In this document: positions 47,223 to 54,199 of the stretch, in pieces | How positions within the stretch are numbered: the stretch's first letter is position 1 | Layout of the letters: the number at the start of each line of letters is the position of its first letter | Assembly (NCBI RefSeq): GCF_001612685.1 | Contig: NZ_BDAY01000046.1 | Location: forward strand, 38,930-102,929 | Source: Nocardia altamirensis NBRC 108246 | Lineage (GTDB): Bacteria; Actinomycetota; Actinomycetes; Mycobacteriales; Mycobacteriaceae | Length of the DNA: 64,000 bases | Reading direction: 5' to 3' | Translations under genes and position numbers: made by a program | Notes under the pieces: model-generated | Told to the model about the DNA's origin: nothing | Seen by the model: the letters and a program-made list of their open reading frames with translations, nothing else | Database searches by the model: none

Positions 47223-47271
47223 GCTGGCCGGGCCGCGCGATCTTGTCTTCTGTCCGAAAGAAGGAGTCTTC

Positions 47272-48210
47272 ATGTCCATTCCGTACACGACCGATCTGCA
47301 TCAGATCGCTCCCGACACCTATGCCTATCTCCAAGGCAACCCCGCCACCGGCTACAGCAACGCAGGCCTGGTGCTGTCGGGCGACGAGGCGCTGCTCGTC
47401 GATACGCTGTACACCCTCGGCCAGACCAGGCAGATGCTCGACACCATCGCAAAGGCCTTGCCCGCGGCGGACATTCGCTTCGTGGTGAACACGCACAGCG
47501 ACGGCGACCACTGGTGGGGCAATCAGCTCGTCGGCGACGCCACGATCATCTCCTCGACGGTCGCGGCGCGGGAGATGCGCCACCACGGCACCGAGATCCT
47601 GGCCCCGGTGCTGTCCGAGGGCGCCGATCCCCGGCTGCGCGCGATCCTTTCGCCCTTCGACTTCTCCGGCATCACCCCTACCTACCCGACCATCGCGTTC
47701 AACGGCGAACTCGAGCTCACCGTCGGCACCAGGACCGTGCGCCTGCTCGAGGTCGGTCCCGCGCACTCCGTCGGTGACGTGCTCATTCACGTGCCCGACG
47801 CGAAGGTCCTGTACGCGGGCGACATCATGGTCTTCGGCGGGCACGGCGTCGTGCACACCGGACCGATCGACAACTTCATCCACGCCTGCGACGTGATCCT
47901 CGGGCTCGACGTCGACACGGTCGTGCCAGGCCACGGCCCGGTCGGCGGCAAGGCCGAGGTCGCGCGCTGCCGCGACTACCTCGAGCGGGTGCGCGACCAC
48001 GCCACCGCCACCCACAAGGAGGGCAAGACCGCCCTGGAGTCCGCCAGGGAGTTCGATTTCAGCGAGTTCGCCGATTTCTACGGCGCCGAGCGGGTCATCC
48101 TCAACATCGGCGCCGTCTACCGTGAGATCAACGCCGACGGCACCCCTGGCCCCGGCCAGCTGCTGCACCAGATGGTCGATCTCGCCGACGAAGTGAAGGC
48201 CGGATCATGA
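47272..48210 (+). CDS. Metallo-beta-lactamase-fold hydrolase
   Basis: 312 residues. The metal motif is NTHSDGDHWWGN near residue 77: the usual HxHxDH has Asp in place of the second His. Later ligands are present: H in GPAHSVGD, D in YAGDIMVFGG, and H in VPGHGPVG. Family knowledge: MBL-fold enzymes hydrolyse thioesters, lactones or phosphoesters, and some release polyketides. Here it may hydrolyse or isomerise a pathway intermediate (inference). ATG 47272 follows AAGGAG. Its stop overlaps the next gene as ATGA, so the two products are made together and may act on the same compound. Confidence 0.85.
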   Translation: MSIPYTTDLHQIAPDTYAYLQGNPATGYSNAGLVLSGDEALLVDTLYTLGQTRQMLDTIAKALPAADIRFVVNTHSDGDHWWGNQLVGDATIISSTVAAREMRHHGTEILAPVLSEGADPRLRAILSPFDFSGITPTYPTIAFNGELELTVGTRTVRLLEVGPAHSVGDVLIHVPDAKVLYAGDIMVFGGHGVVHTGPIDNFIHACDVILGLDVDTVVPGHGPVGGKAEVARCRDYLERVRDHATATHKEGKTALESAREFDFSEFADFYGAERVILNIGAVYREINADGTPGPGQLLHQMVDLADEVKAGS

Positions 48211-48806
48211 GCACACCGAATGCCACCGCGCGTCTCACCCTTGCGCCCGCGGAGGAGATCCGGCCACTCGTCGGCCTGCCCGCCGACAAGCCCAACGACC
48301 CCAACGGGCCGCTCGCGCACCTCGTCGGCGCGCCTGTGCCGAATGTCTTGGCCGCCATCGGAAATCATCCCGGCCTGCTCACCGCGCTGAACCCGTTCCT
48401 CACCGCACTCGGCACCGGGCTGCTCGCGCTGCGTGACCGCGAACTGGCGGTGCTGCGCATCGGGTATCTGCTGCGCTCGGACTACGAGTGGGCCCATCAC
48501 GTGGCGATCGGCACCAAGGCCGGTCTCACCGCGGACGAGATCGCCAGGGTCCCAGCGGGTCCGGACGCACCGGGCTGGTCGGCGTCCGACGCCGCGCTGT
48601 TGCGCGCGGTCGACGAGCTGCGCGGTCCGGCTGCGCGGGTGTCGGATTCGACCTGGCAGCAGCTCGCGGCCGACTACGACGCGCCGCGACTGGTCGAGCT
48701 GCTGGCGTTGATCGGCACCTACACGATGCTCGCCTATGTGCTCAATTCCTGCGACGTGCCCATCGAGGACTGGTTCGCGAACCCGCCGGCCTTGCCCGAG
48801 GCCTGA
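48207..48806 (+). CDS. Carboxymuconolactone-decarboxylase/AhpD-fold protein
   Basis: 199 residues, helical. The core LRDRELAVLRIGYLLRSDYEWAHH... (from residue ~72) is the CMD-family signature, with Glu and His of the ExxxH charge-relay kept, but there is no cysteine pair, so AhpD-type peroxidase chemistry is excluded. The second half repeats a helical hairpin (LVELLALIGTYTMLAY). Start ATG 48207 overlaps the MBL-fold stop (ATGA). Related proteins act as decarboxylases or isomerases or have no known role. A role in processing the polyketide with the MBL protein is an inference from coupling. Confidence 0.8.
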   Translation: MSTPNATARLTLAPAEEIRPLVGLPADKPNDPNGPLAHLVGAPVPNVLAAIGNHPGLLTALNPFLTALGTGLLALRDRELAVLRIGYLLRSDYEWAHHVAIGTKAGLTADEIARVPAGPDAPGWSASDAALLRAVDELRGPAARVSDSTWQQLAADYDAPRLVELLALIGTYTMLAYVLNSCDVPIEDWFANPPALPEA

Positions 48807-49049
48807 ATTCCCACTCGTTGCCGAACCGGGACGCTGCACGCCAGCGCCCCGGTCGGCTTTTTTTGCTGTGTGGCACGGCAAATATTGCCGAACAGCGCGT
48901 GCTGGCGATGGGCGCGCCAAGATCACGATAATATCGGCACGGCTTTCCATGTGCCGGTAAATCTATACGGCTGAACAGAACTCGACTGTGCACTCGGTCG
49001 AGTCGAGCTCGATCCCTTGGTACCCAACTCGACAGAGAGAAGGCATGCA
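48807..49049. other. Intergenic region with terminator and probable promoter
   Basis: Contains the intrinsic terminator 48820-48864 and, further on, a CTCGACT...AGTCGAG inverted repeat near 48980-49006 ahead of the DUF2867-like gene, a possible operator. No GTATCC element is seen here. Confidence 0.4.
48820..48864 (+). terminator. Rho-independent terminator
   Basis: Near-perfect GC-rich stem (GCCGAACCGGGACGCTG pairing with CCAGCGCCCCGGTCGGC) followed by seven Ts. It is the clearest intrinsic terminator in the window and ends the unit finishing with the CMD gene. Confidence 0.9.
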
Positions 49050-49637
49050 GTGCGGATCCCGGATACGGAGTTCACCTCCCGGCCGTGGCGTATTCACGAA
49101 TTCATCGACGGTTTCGTGCTCGAAGACGTGTGGGCCATGCCGATATCCGGTGGTCCGGACGACCTTTCGACTGTGGTGGCGTATGCGACCTCGGACAAGA
49201 ACACGTCGTTGAGCTCCAATGTCGTTGTCCGCGAACTATTCGCGCTGCGCTGGCGGCTCGGCAAGCTCCTCGGCTGGGACAGCGAGCGGCAGCAGGTCGG
49301 CAAGCGGGCGGTGTCGCTGCGTGACGGATTACCCGAGGACCTGCTCGCCGTGCGCGGGCCGGACATGGTGACGACACCGTTCAAATCGGTGTACCTCACC
49401 CACGACGAATGGGCGGCCGAGTTCTCCGCGTCCATGGGCCACATCGTGATGCACCACGGGTGGGTGAAAAAGGACGACGGCACGTACTACTCCCAAATGA
49501 CGGCGCTGGTGAAGCCGTACGGATTCTTCGGAAAGCTGTACATGGCCGCCATCAACCCAATTCGCCGCCTCGTCGTATACCCGTTGCAAGCCAAGGCAAT
49601 CCGCCGCGAATTCCCGCAACTCCACCCCCAGCCCTGA
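49050..49637 (+). CDS. DUF2867-like protein, copy 1
   Basis: 195 residues. The GTG start at 49050 is set by AGAGAAGG six bases upstream and by alignment with copy 2 (51723). Shared landmarks: FTSRPWRIHEFI, VLEDVW, PISGGPDDL, LRWRLG.LLGWD, SLRD.LPEDLLA, VYLTHDEW, EFSAS.GHIVMH.GWV, YYSQMTALVK, FGKLYMA.I.PIR.LVVYP. The last block fits my memory of the DUF2867 C-terminal signature; the fold and function of that family are not established. No catalytic motif can be named. Two copies around the CCR-like gene suggest partners, a heterodimer or two successive steps such as cyclisation or isomerisation (inference). Confidence 0.75.
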   Translation: MRIPDTEFTSRPWRIHEFIDGFVLEDVWAMPISGGPDDLSTVVAYATSDKNTSLSSNVVVRELFALRWRLGKLLGWDSERQQVGKRAVSLRDGLPEDLLAVRGPDMVTTPFKSVYLTHDEWAAEFSASMGHIVMHHGWVKKDDGTYYSQMTALVKPYGFFGKLYMAAINPIRRLVVYPLQAKAIRREFPQLHPQP

Positions 49638-49685
49638 CCCTGACCCAGCCGAATCCCCACCCTTCTGAATTGGTCAATTGATCAC

Positions 49686-49734
49686 GGGGTACTGGTGCAG
49701 GCATCGCCCGAGAACCCACCTGCACCAGTACCCC
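49686..49734. repeat. Palindromic repeat element, copy 2
   Basis: Perfect 16-bp arms GGGGTACTGGTGCAGG / CCTGCACCAGTACCCC around a 17-nt centre. Its reverse complement matches the element at 234-281 at all but about five positions. Both copies are preceded on the plus strand by TGATCAC, yet their centres are inverted relative to each other. Confidence 0.75.
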
Positions 49735-49859
49735 CTCGGCAGAAACCACCCCTTCCAATCCCACATGCCGAGATCCCCCGACCCCTTTCGATGCCTCCGA
49801 TCTTGAAACCCCTGCGGCTGAGAGTCTTTGATCTTGAATCTCTGTCTTTGATCTCGAAA

Positions 49860-49876
49860 GCTCTCGAAACGAGAGC
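49860..49876. repeat. Short perfect hairpin
   Basis: GCTCTCG-AAA-CGAGAGC, 7-bp stem with a 3-nt loop, directly next to the left arm of the long inverted repeat. Confidence 0.5.
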
Positions 49877-50120
49877 ACAGCCAAGTAACCCGGCTGGGAC
49901 GAGCGAACGCGTGCCTGACAGCGGGAGGTCCGCCGGGTACGGCAGACGACGCAACCACGCTATCCGGTGCAAACCCTAGGTTGCCGTACTCGTCAGGAGA
50001 CCGTGGAGCCGAAGGAGCTTTGCCTTCGCCGGGCCCAAAGCGGCACGGCCACAGCCCAACCCGGCTGACCTTCCGCTGTCAGGTGCGTATTCGTTCGTTC
50101 CAGCCGGGTTCCTTGGCTGT
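49877..50120. repeat. Long imperfect inverted repeat (MITE-like)
   Basis: The left arm starting ACAGCCAAGTAACCCGGCTG (49877-49939) pairs with the reverse complement of 50058-50120, starting ACAGCCAAGGAACCCGGCTG. The two arms of about 63 nt agree at most positions, including CCTGACAGCGG.AGGTC. The ~120-nt centre has no ORF of note. The layout is that of a miniature inverted-repeat element or an IS remnant; no transposase is present. Confidence 0.65.
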
Positions 50121-50163
50121 GGTCCGGTCCAAAGACCTTTCCGGGGAAGTGATCTTGGGAAGT

Positions 50164-50310
50164 TGAGCGGAGAGAAATGGTGCGTGTCGTGTGGCGTGTT
50201 GCAACCATAAGACTCCGCTCAACTCGGGTCTGCAACCATTTCTCTCCGCTCAACGGGTCAACAACCATTTCTCTCCCGTCAACGAGGCTCGGCGGGCACT
50301 TCTCTGCCGT
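50164..50310. repeat. Degenerate ~30-nt tandem repeats with one inverted copy
   Basis: GCAACCATTTCTCTCCGCTC-like units begin at about 50201, 50232 and 50261, with a weaker one near 50293 (spacing 29-31 nt), and one inverted copy at 50164-50183 (TTGAGCGGAGAGAAATGGT). They lie 115-260 nt upstream of the CCR-like gene. They could be operators or mobile-element debris. Confidence 0.6.
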
Positions 50311-50374
50311 CGATCCATGGCGTAGCAGGCGTTTCGGTTCTCACGCGCGTGGCGCGTGATGTCGACATGTTGCT

Positions 50375-50380
50375 GTATCT
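50375..50380 (+). promoter_or_regulatory. GTATCT element before the CCR-like gene
   Basis: GTATCTG 44 nt before ATG 50425, a one-base variant of the GTATCC element seen elsewhere. Confidence 0.3.
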
Positions 50381-50424
50381 GCCGGTCCTGCGGGTTGCTC
50401 CTCATTTCTGTGAAGGAGATACCA

Positions 50425-51654
50425 ATGACCACAGATCATTTCGAACTCGATGAGCTGCCCCCGCTCGGTGAGTTGCCTGCCAGGATGTACGCGTCGGTGG
50501 TCAGGCCGGAGCGCTACGGGGAGCCGGAGCAGGCCTTCGCGGTCGAGCTGGTGGATGTGCCGCCGGTCGGGCGCGGCCAAGTCCTGGTGTACATGATGGC
50601 CGCGGGCATCAACTACAACAACGTCTGGGCCGCGCTCGGCTATCCGGTCGATGTGGTCGGTATGCGCCAAAAGGGCGGGGAGCCCGAGAACTTCCACATC
50701 GGCGGCTCCGAGGGATCCGGCATCGTCTGGGCCGTCGGCGACGGCGTCACCTCGGTCGCCGTCGGCGACGAGGTGATGATCTCCAGCATGGTCTGGGACG
50801 AGAACACGGCGGATATCCGAATGGGCGTCGATCCGACCGCGTCCACCTCGGGGAAGGCGTGGGGTTACGAGACGAACTACGGTTCCTTCGCCCAGTTCGG
50901 CCTCGTTCGCGACTTCCAGTGCCACCCCAAGCCCGCCACCATGTCCTGGGAGGACGCGGCGGCGTTCCTGCTCACCGGTCCGACCGCATACCGCCAGCTG
51001 TGCGGGTGGGAGCCGCATACCGTCAATCCCGGTGACCCCGTGCTGATCTGGGGTGGCGCGGGCGGGCTCGGGTCGATGGCGATCCAGATCGCCCGGCTGC
51101 GCGGCGGCATCCCGATCGCCGTCGTCTCCGATGACGACCGCGGCAAGCGCTGCGTCGAAATGGGCGCGAAGGGCTACATCAACCGCACCGAGTTCGAGCA
51201 CTGGGGCAGGCTGCCCGACGCCACCGACACAACAGCGATGGCCGAGTGGATGCAGGGTGCGCGCGCCTTCGGCCGCAAGTTCTGGGAGGTGCTCGGCGAG
51301 CGCAGGGCGCCGCGGATCGTGCTGGAGCACACCGGCCAGAACACGATTCCGACCTCGATGTATCTGTGTGACGCCGCGGGCATGGTCGTCATCTGCGGCG
51401 GCACCTCCGGCTACAACGCCGACGTCGATCTGCGCTTCCTGTGGATGCGCCAGAAGCGACTGCAGGGCTCGCATTACGCGAACCTGCAGCAGTGTCGCCA
51501 GGTCATCAGCATGGCCGCGGCGGGCCAGCTCGATCCGTGCCTATCCTGGGTGGGTGACCTCGCCGGGGTCGGCACCGCACATCAAATGCTCTACAAGAAC
51601 ACGCATCCGTTCGGCAACATGGCCGTGCGCGTCAACACGCCCCGCCAGATATAG
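50425..51654 (+). CDS. Crotonyl-CoA carboxylase/reductase-like MDR enzyme
   Basis: 409 residues, medium-chain dehydrogenase fold. Family landmarks: INYNNVW (61-68), WGYETNYG (146-153), the nucleotide-binding IWGGAGGLGSMAIQIA (208-223), EHTGQ (301-305), and GSHYAN (348-353). Known CCR enzymes reductively carboxylate enoyl-CoAs to substituted malonyl-CoAs; their CO2 pocket is Asn, Phe, Glu, His. Here Asn65, Glu149 and His350 are kept but the Phe position is Tyr148. It could supply an unusual extender for the FASH-type AT of module 7, or act as a plain reductase. ATG 50425 follows AAGGAG. It lies between the two DUF2867-like genes. Confidence 0.85.
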   Translation: MTTDHFELDELPPLGELPARMYASVVRPERYGEPEQAFAVELVDVPPVGRGQVLVYMMAAGINYNNVWAALGYPVDVVGMRQKGGEPENFHIGGSEGSGIVWAVGDGVTSVAVGDEVMISSMVWDENTADIRMGVDPTASTSGKAWGYETNYGSFAQFGLVRDFQCHPKPATMSWEDAAAFLLTGPTAYRQLCGWEPHTVNPGDPVLIWGGAGGLGSMAIQIARLRGGIPIAVVSDDDRGKRCVEMGAKGYINRTEFEHWGRLPDATDTTAMAEWMQGARAFGRKFWEVLGERRAPRIVLEHTGQNTIPTSMYLCDAAGMVVICGGTSGYNADVDLRFLWMRQKRLQGSHYANLQQCRQVISMAAAGQLDPCLSWVGDLAGVGTAHQMLYKNTHPFGNMAVRVNTPRQI

Positions 51655-51722
51655 CACCTGCCGACTCGGTGTCGCGGCTCGATCCCGGTCCTGGTTGTCC
51701 ACTCCTAGGGGAAGGAAGTGAT

Positions 51723-52367
51723 ATGCGAGCGTTGCCGAGGGGGACCGACGCCTTGTTCTCTCAGAAGATTCCGAATACCGAGTTCACATCGCGGCCGTGG
51801 CGGATACACGAATTCATCGATGATTTCGTGCTCGAGGACGTATGGGAATTGCCGATCTCGGGCGGTCCCGACGACCTCGCCACCCTGGTGCGGTACTCGA
51901 CCTCGGCCGAGAACACGACGATGAGCGCCAACGTCGTCACCAGGGAACTGTGGAACCTGCGCTGGCGATTGGGCGCGCTGCTCGGCTGGGACAGCGCGGA
52001 CCAGCAGGTCGGCAAGCGGGTGGCGTCGCTGCGTGATCGACTGCCGGAGGACTTGCTGGCCGCAACGGGACCGGATATGCAGCAGGCGCCGTTCCGGACC
52101 GTGTATCTGACGCACGACGAATGGACCGCGGAATTCTCCGCCTCGATCGGGCACATCGTGATGCACCAGGGTTGGGTGCAGCGCGCCGACGGCAGCTACT
52201 ACTCCCAGATGACCGCGCTGGTGAAGACGTACGGCGTCTTCGGGAAGCTGTACATGGCGAGTATCCGCCCGATTCGCTCGCTGGTCGTGTACCCGCTGAT
52301 GTTCCGGACGATGCAGCGGCAGTGGCCGGAGATTCAACGGAAATGGGCGAAGCCGCAGGCACAATGA
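51723..52367 (+). CDS. DUF2867-like protein, copy 2
   Basis: 214 residues, a close paralogue of the protein at 49050-49637 with the same ordered blocks (FTSRPWRIHEFI, VYLTHDEW, YYSQMTALVK, GKLYMA, LVVYPL) and a ~15-residue N-terminal extension. Copy-specific changes include W for F in RELWNLRWRLG and Q for H in MHQGWV. The start at 51723 follows GGGGAAGGAAGTG. It lies 68 nt after the CCR-like gene, probably in one transcript, and is followed by a terminator. Function unknown. That both copies are kept intact suggests different roles. Confidence 0.75.
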   Translation: MRALPRGTDALFSQKIPNTEFTSRPWRIHEFIDDFVLEDVWELPISGGPDDLATLVRYSTSAENTTMSANVVTRELWNLRWRLGALLGWDSADQQVGKRVASLRDRLPEDLLAATGPDMQQAPFRTVYLTHDEWTAEFSASIGHIVMHQGWVQRADGSYYSQMTALVKTYGVFGKLYMASIRPIRSLVVYPLMFRTMQRQWPEIQRKWAKPQAQ

Positions 52368-52388
52368 GGTAACGCCGATCGACACAGG

Positions 52389-52420
52389 AAGGCCGCAGGC
52401 ACCATGCCTGCGGCCTTTCT
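52389..52420 (+). terminator. Terminator after DUF2867-like copy 2
   Basis: Perfect 13-bp stem AAGGCCGCAGGCA / TGCCTGCGGCCTT with a CCA loop, then TCTCGTTGC; 21 nt after the stop. Confidence 0.75.
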
Positions 52421-52536
52421 CGTTGCGTACCAAGGTGATCCGGCCGCCGGCGTCACGTTCGTCGCGCCATCCCGCCGCGCTCGGGGGCGAACTGCCAAGT
52501 GACGGGTAACGATTCGATATCCCCGCTGGTTCCGTT

Positions 52537-52542
52537 GTATCC
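52537..52542 (+). promoter_or_regulatory. GTATCC element before the MFS gene
   Basis: GTATCCG 73 nt before the MFS start, downstream of the terminator at 52389-52420, so it sits where a new promoter is needed. Confidence 0.4.
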
Positions 52543-52615
52543 GCCGGCCGACGAGCGCGCTCTAACTCGTCGAACACCAATGCACGACCCACATCCCGGC
52601 CGAAGGTGAGGTTTC

Positions 52616-54079
52616 ATGTCCGCAACGCGCGTAGCGTCCGACCGACGATGGTGGGCGCTGTCGGTTCTCTCGATAACTCAGTTGGTGGTAGTCCTCGACG
52701 CGACGATCGTCGCCATCGCGTTGCCCTACATGCAGAACGACCTCGGCATCAGCGACGCCGACAAGCAGTGGGTGCTCACCGCGTACACCTTGATCTTCGG
52801 CGGGTTGCTGCTGCTGGGCGGACGGCTGGCCGACTACCTCGGTCGCCGCCGGATTCTGCTGATCGGGCTGATCGGCTTCGCGGTGTCCTCGGCATTGGCG
52901 GGCTTGGCCGACACCGCCGCCTTGCTGTTCGCCGGCCGCGCACTGCAGGGCCTGTTCGGCGCGCTGCTGGCGCCCGCGGCGTTGTCGCTGGTGTCGCTGA
53001 CCTTCACCGAGACGAAGGAGCGAGCCCGCGCGTTCGCCGTGTACGGCGCGGTGTCCGGTGCAGGCTCGGCGATCGGGCTGATCGGCGGCGGTGTGCTGAC
53101 CGAATATGCGTCGTGGCGCTGGTGTCTGCTGGTGAACACGCCGATCGCGCTGGCCGCCGCGGCCGCCGCGGTGGTTGTCGTCATCAAGGACGTGCCAGCG
53201 AAACGCACGGGCGGCTACGACCTGCCCGGAGCGGTCTGCGTGACCGCAGCGCTGGTCGCCATCGTCTACGGCTGCAACCGCGCGGCCGAGGACGGCTGGA
53301 CCGCGGCAAGCACCCTCACGCTGCTGGTCGGCGGTAGCGCACTGCTCGCGCTGTTCGTGTTCATCGAGGCTCGGGTCGCCAATCCGCTGCTGCCCCTGCG
53401 GATTCCGGGCGAAACCAACCGCGGCGGCGCGTTCCTGATCGCGCTGCTCGTCCCGATCGCGATCTTCGCGATGTTCCTGTTCCTCACCTACTACTTCCAG
53501 CAGACCCTCGGCTACTCGCCGCTGAAGGCCGGTTGCGCCTTCCTGCCGTTCCCGGCCGGCGTCCTGGTCGCCGCCGGTGTGGCGAGCAAGCTGCTGCCGC
53601 AGGTCGGGCCGCGGATCCTGCTGCTCGTCGGCACCCTGCTCGGTGCGGCAGGCCTGATCTTCCTGGCGCAGTTGGAGTTCGGCGACGGCTATGTGCAAGT
53701 GGTGCTGCCCGCCCAGATCATCTTCGCCCTCGGCGTCGCGCTGGTCTTCGTGGCGATGCAGCCGACGGCGCTGCACTCGATCGACGACAGTGATATCGGC
53801 GTGGCCAGTGGCTTGTTGAACGCGGTGCAGCAGGTCGGCGCCTCGATCGGCACCGCACTGCTCACCACGATCGCGGTGCAGGCGATGAAGGAGTACGCGA
53901 CCAGTCACCCGCCGGAGCCGACGCTGCCCGCCAAGGCCGCGATCCACAGCTACACCGTCGGATTCTATTGGGGTGCAGGCTTTTGCGTGGCGGCAGCCAT
54001 CGTGGTCGCCCTGACGATCCGGGTCAAGCCGAAGGATCTGGTGACCGAGCCCGAGCGGCTGGCGGCGGTCGTCGACTAG
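52616..54079 (+). CDS. MFS multidrug-type exporter (DHA2 family)
   Basis: 487 residues with about 14 hydrophobic segments. Motif C-like GAVSGAGSAIGLIGGGVL near residue 142 and motif A-like GGRLADYLGRRR near 65 mark a proton-driven drug:H+ antiporter. VVLDATIVAIALP near 25 is the DHA2 motif D1. It probably exports the finished compound and gives self-resistance (inference from context). It has its own upstream terminator, GTATCC element and downstream hairpin, so it looks like a single-gene unit. No TetR-type local repressor accompanies it. ATG 52616 follows AAGGTGAGG. Confidence 0.9.
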   Translation: MSATRVASDRRWWALSVLSITQLVVVLDATIVAIALPYMQNDLGISDADKQWVLTAYTLIFGGLLLLGGRLADYLGRRRILLIGLIGFAVSSALAGLADTAALLFAGRALQGLFGALLAPAALSLVSLTFTETKERARAFAVYGAVSGAGSAIGLIGGGVLTEYASWRWCLLVNTPIALAAAAAAVVVVIKDVPAKRTGGYDLPGAVCVTAALVAIVYGCNRAAEDGWTAASTLTLLVGGSALLALFVFIEARVANPLLPLRIPGETNRGGAFLIALLVPIAIFAMFLFLTYYFQQTLGYSPLKAGCAFLPFPAGVLVAAGVASKLLPQVGPRILLLVGTLLGAAGLIFLAQLEFGDGYVQVVLPAQIIFALGVALVFVAMQPTALHSIDDSDIGVASGLLNAVQQVGASIGTALLTTIAVQAMKEYATSHPPEPTLPAKAAIHSYTVGFYWGAGFCVAAAIVVALTIRVKPKDLVTEPERLAAVVD

Positions 54080-54104
54080 GGATGGCGTCGAGCAGTTCTC
54101 TCCG

Positions 54105-54137
54105 GTGATGCCCGTGGGTCGAGCCCACGGGCATCAC
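54105..54137. terminator. Hairpin after the MFS gene
   Basis: Perfect 14-bp stem GTGATGCCCGTGGG / CCCACGGGCATCAC with a 5-nt loop, 25 nt after the MFS stop; no U-tract. Confidence 0.65.
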
Positions 54138-54199
54138 TGCCATGAGTGCGCCGCACTGCGCGCACCACGTCGAGTTCGAAACAGGAAGGGCGGCAACGC

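Larger units (their letters stand above)
49638..50424. other. Repeat-rich intergenic island (787 nt)
   Basis: No gene is supported. From left to right it holds a perfect-armed palindromic element (49686-49734), three GATCTTGAA-like repeats (49798-49857), a short hairpin (49860-49876), a long imperfect inverted repeat (49877-50120), degenerate ~30-nt tandem repeats (50164-50310), and a GTATCT element just before the CCR-like gene. Confidence 0.6.

Noticed and set aside
48207..48806. AhpD peroxidase
   Set aside because: The CxxC active-site pair of AhpD is absent; only the CMD fold signature remains.
234..49734. Composite transposon carrying the PKS block
   Set aside because: No transposase or recombinase gene is present, and two short palindromes alone do not show mobility.
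50164..50310. CRISPR-like array
   Set aside because: Units are degenerate, spacing leaves no true spacers, one unit is inverted, and no cas gene is present.
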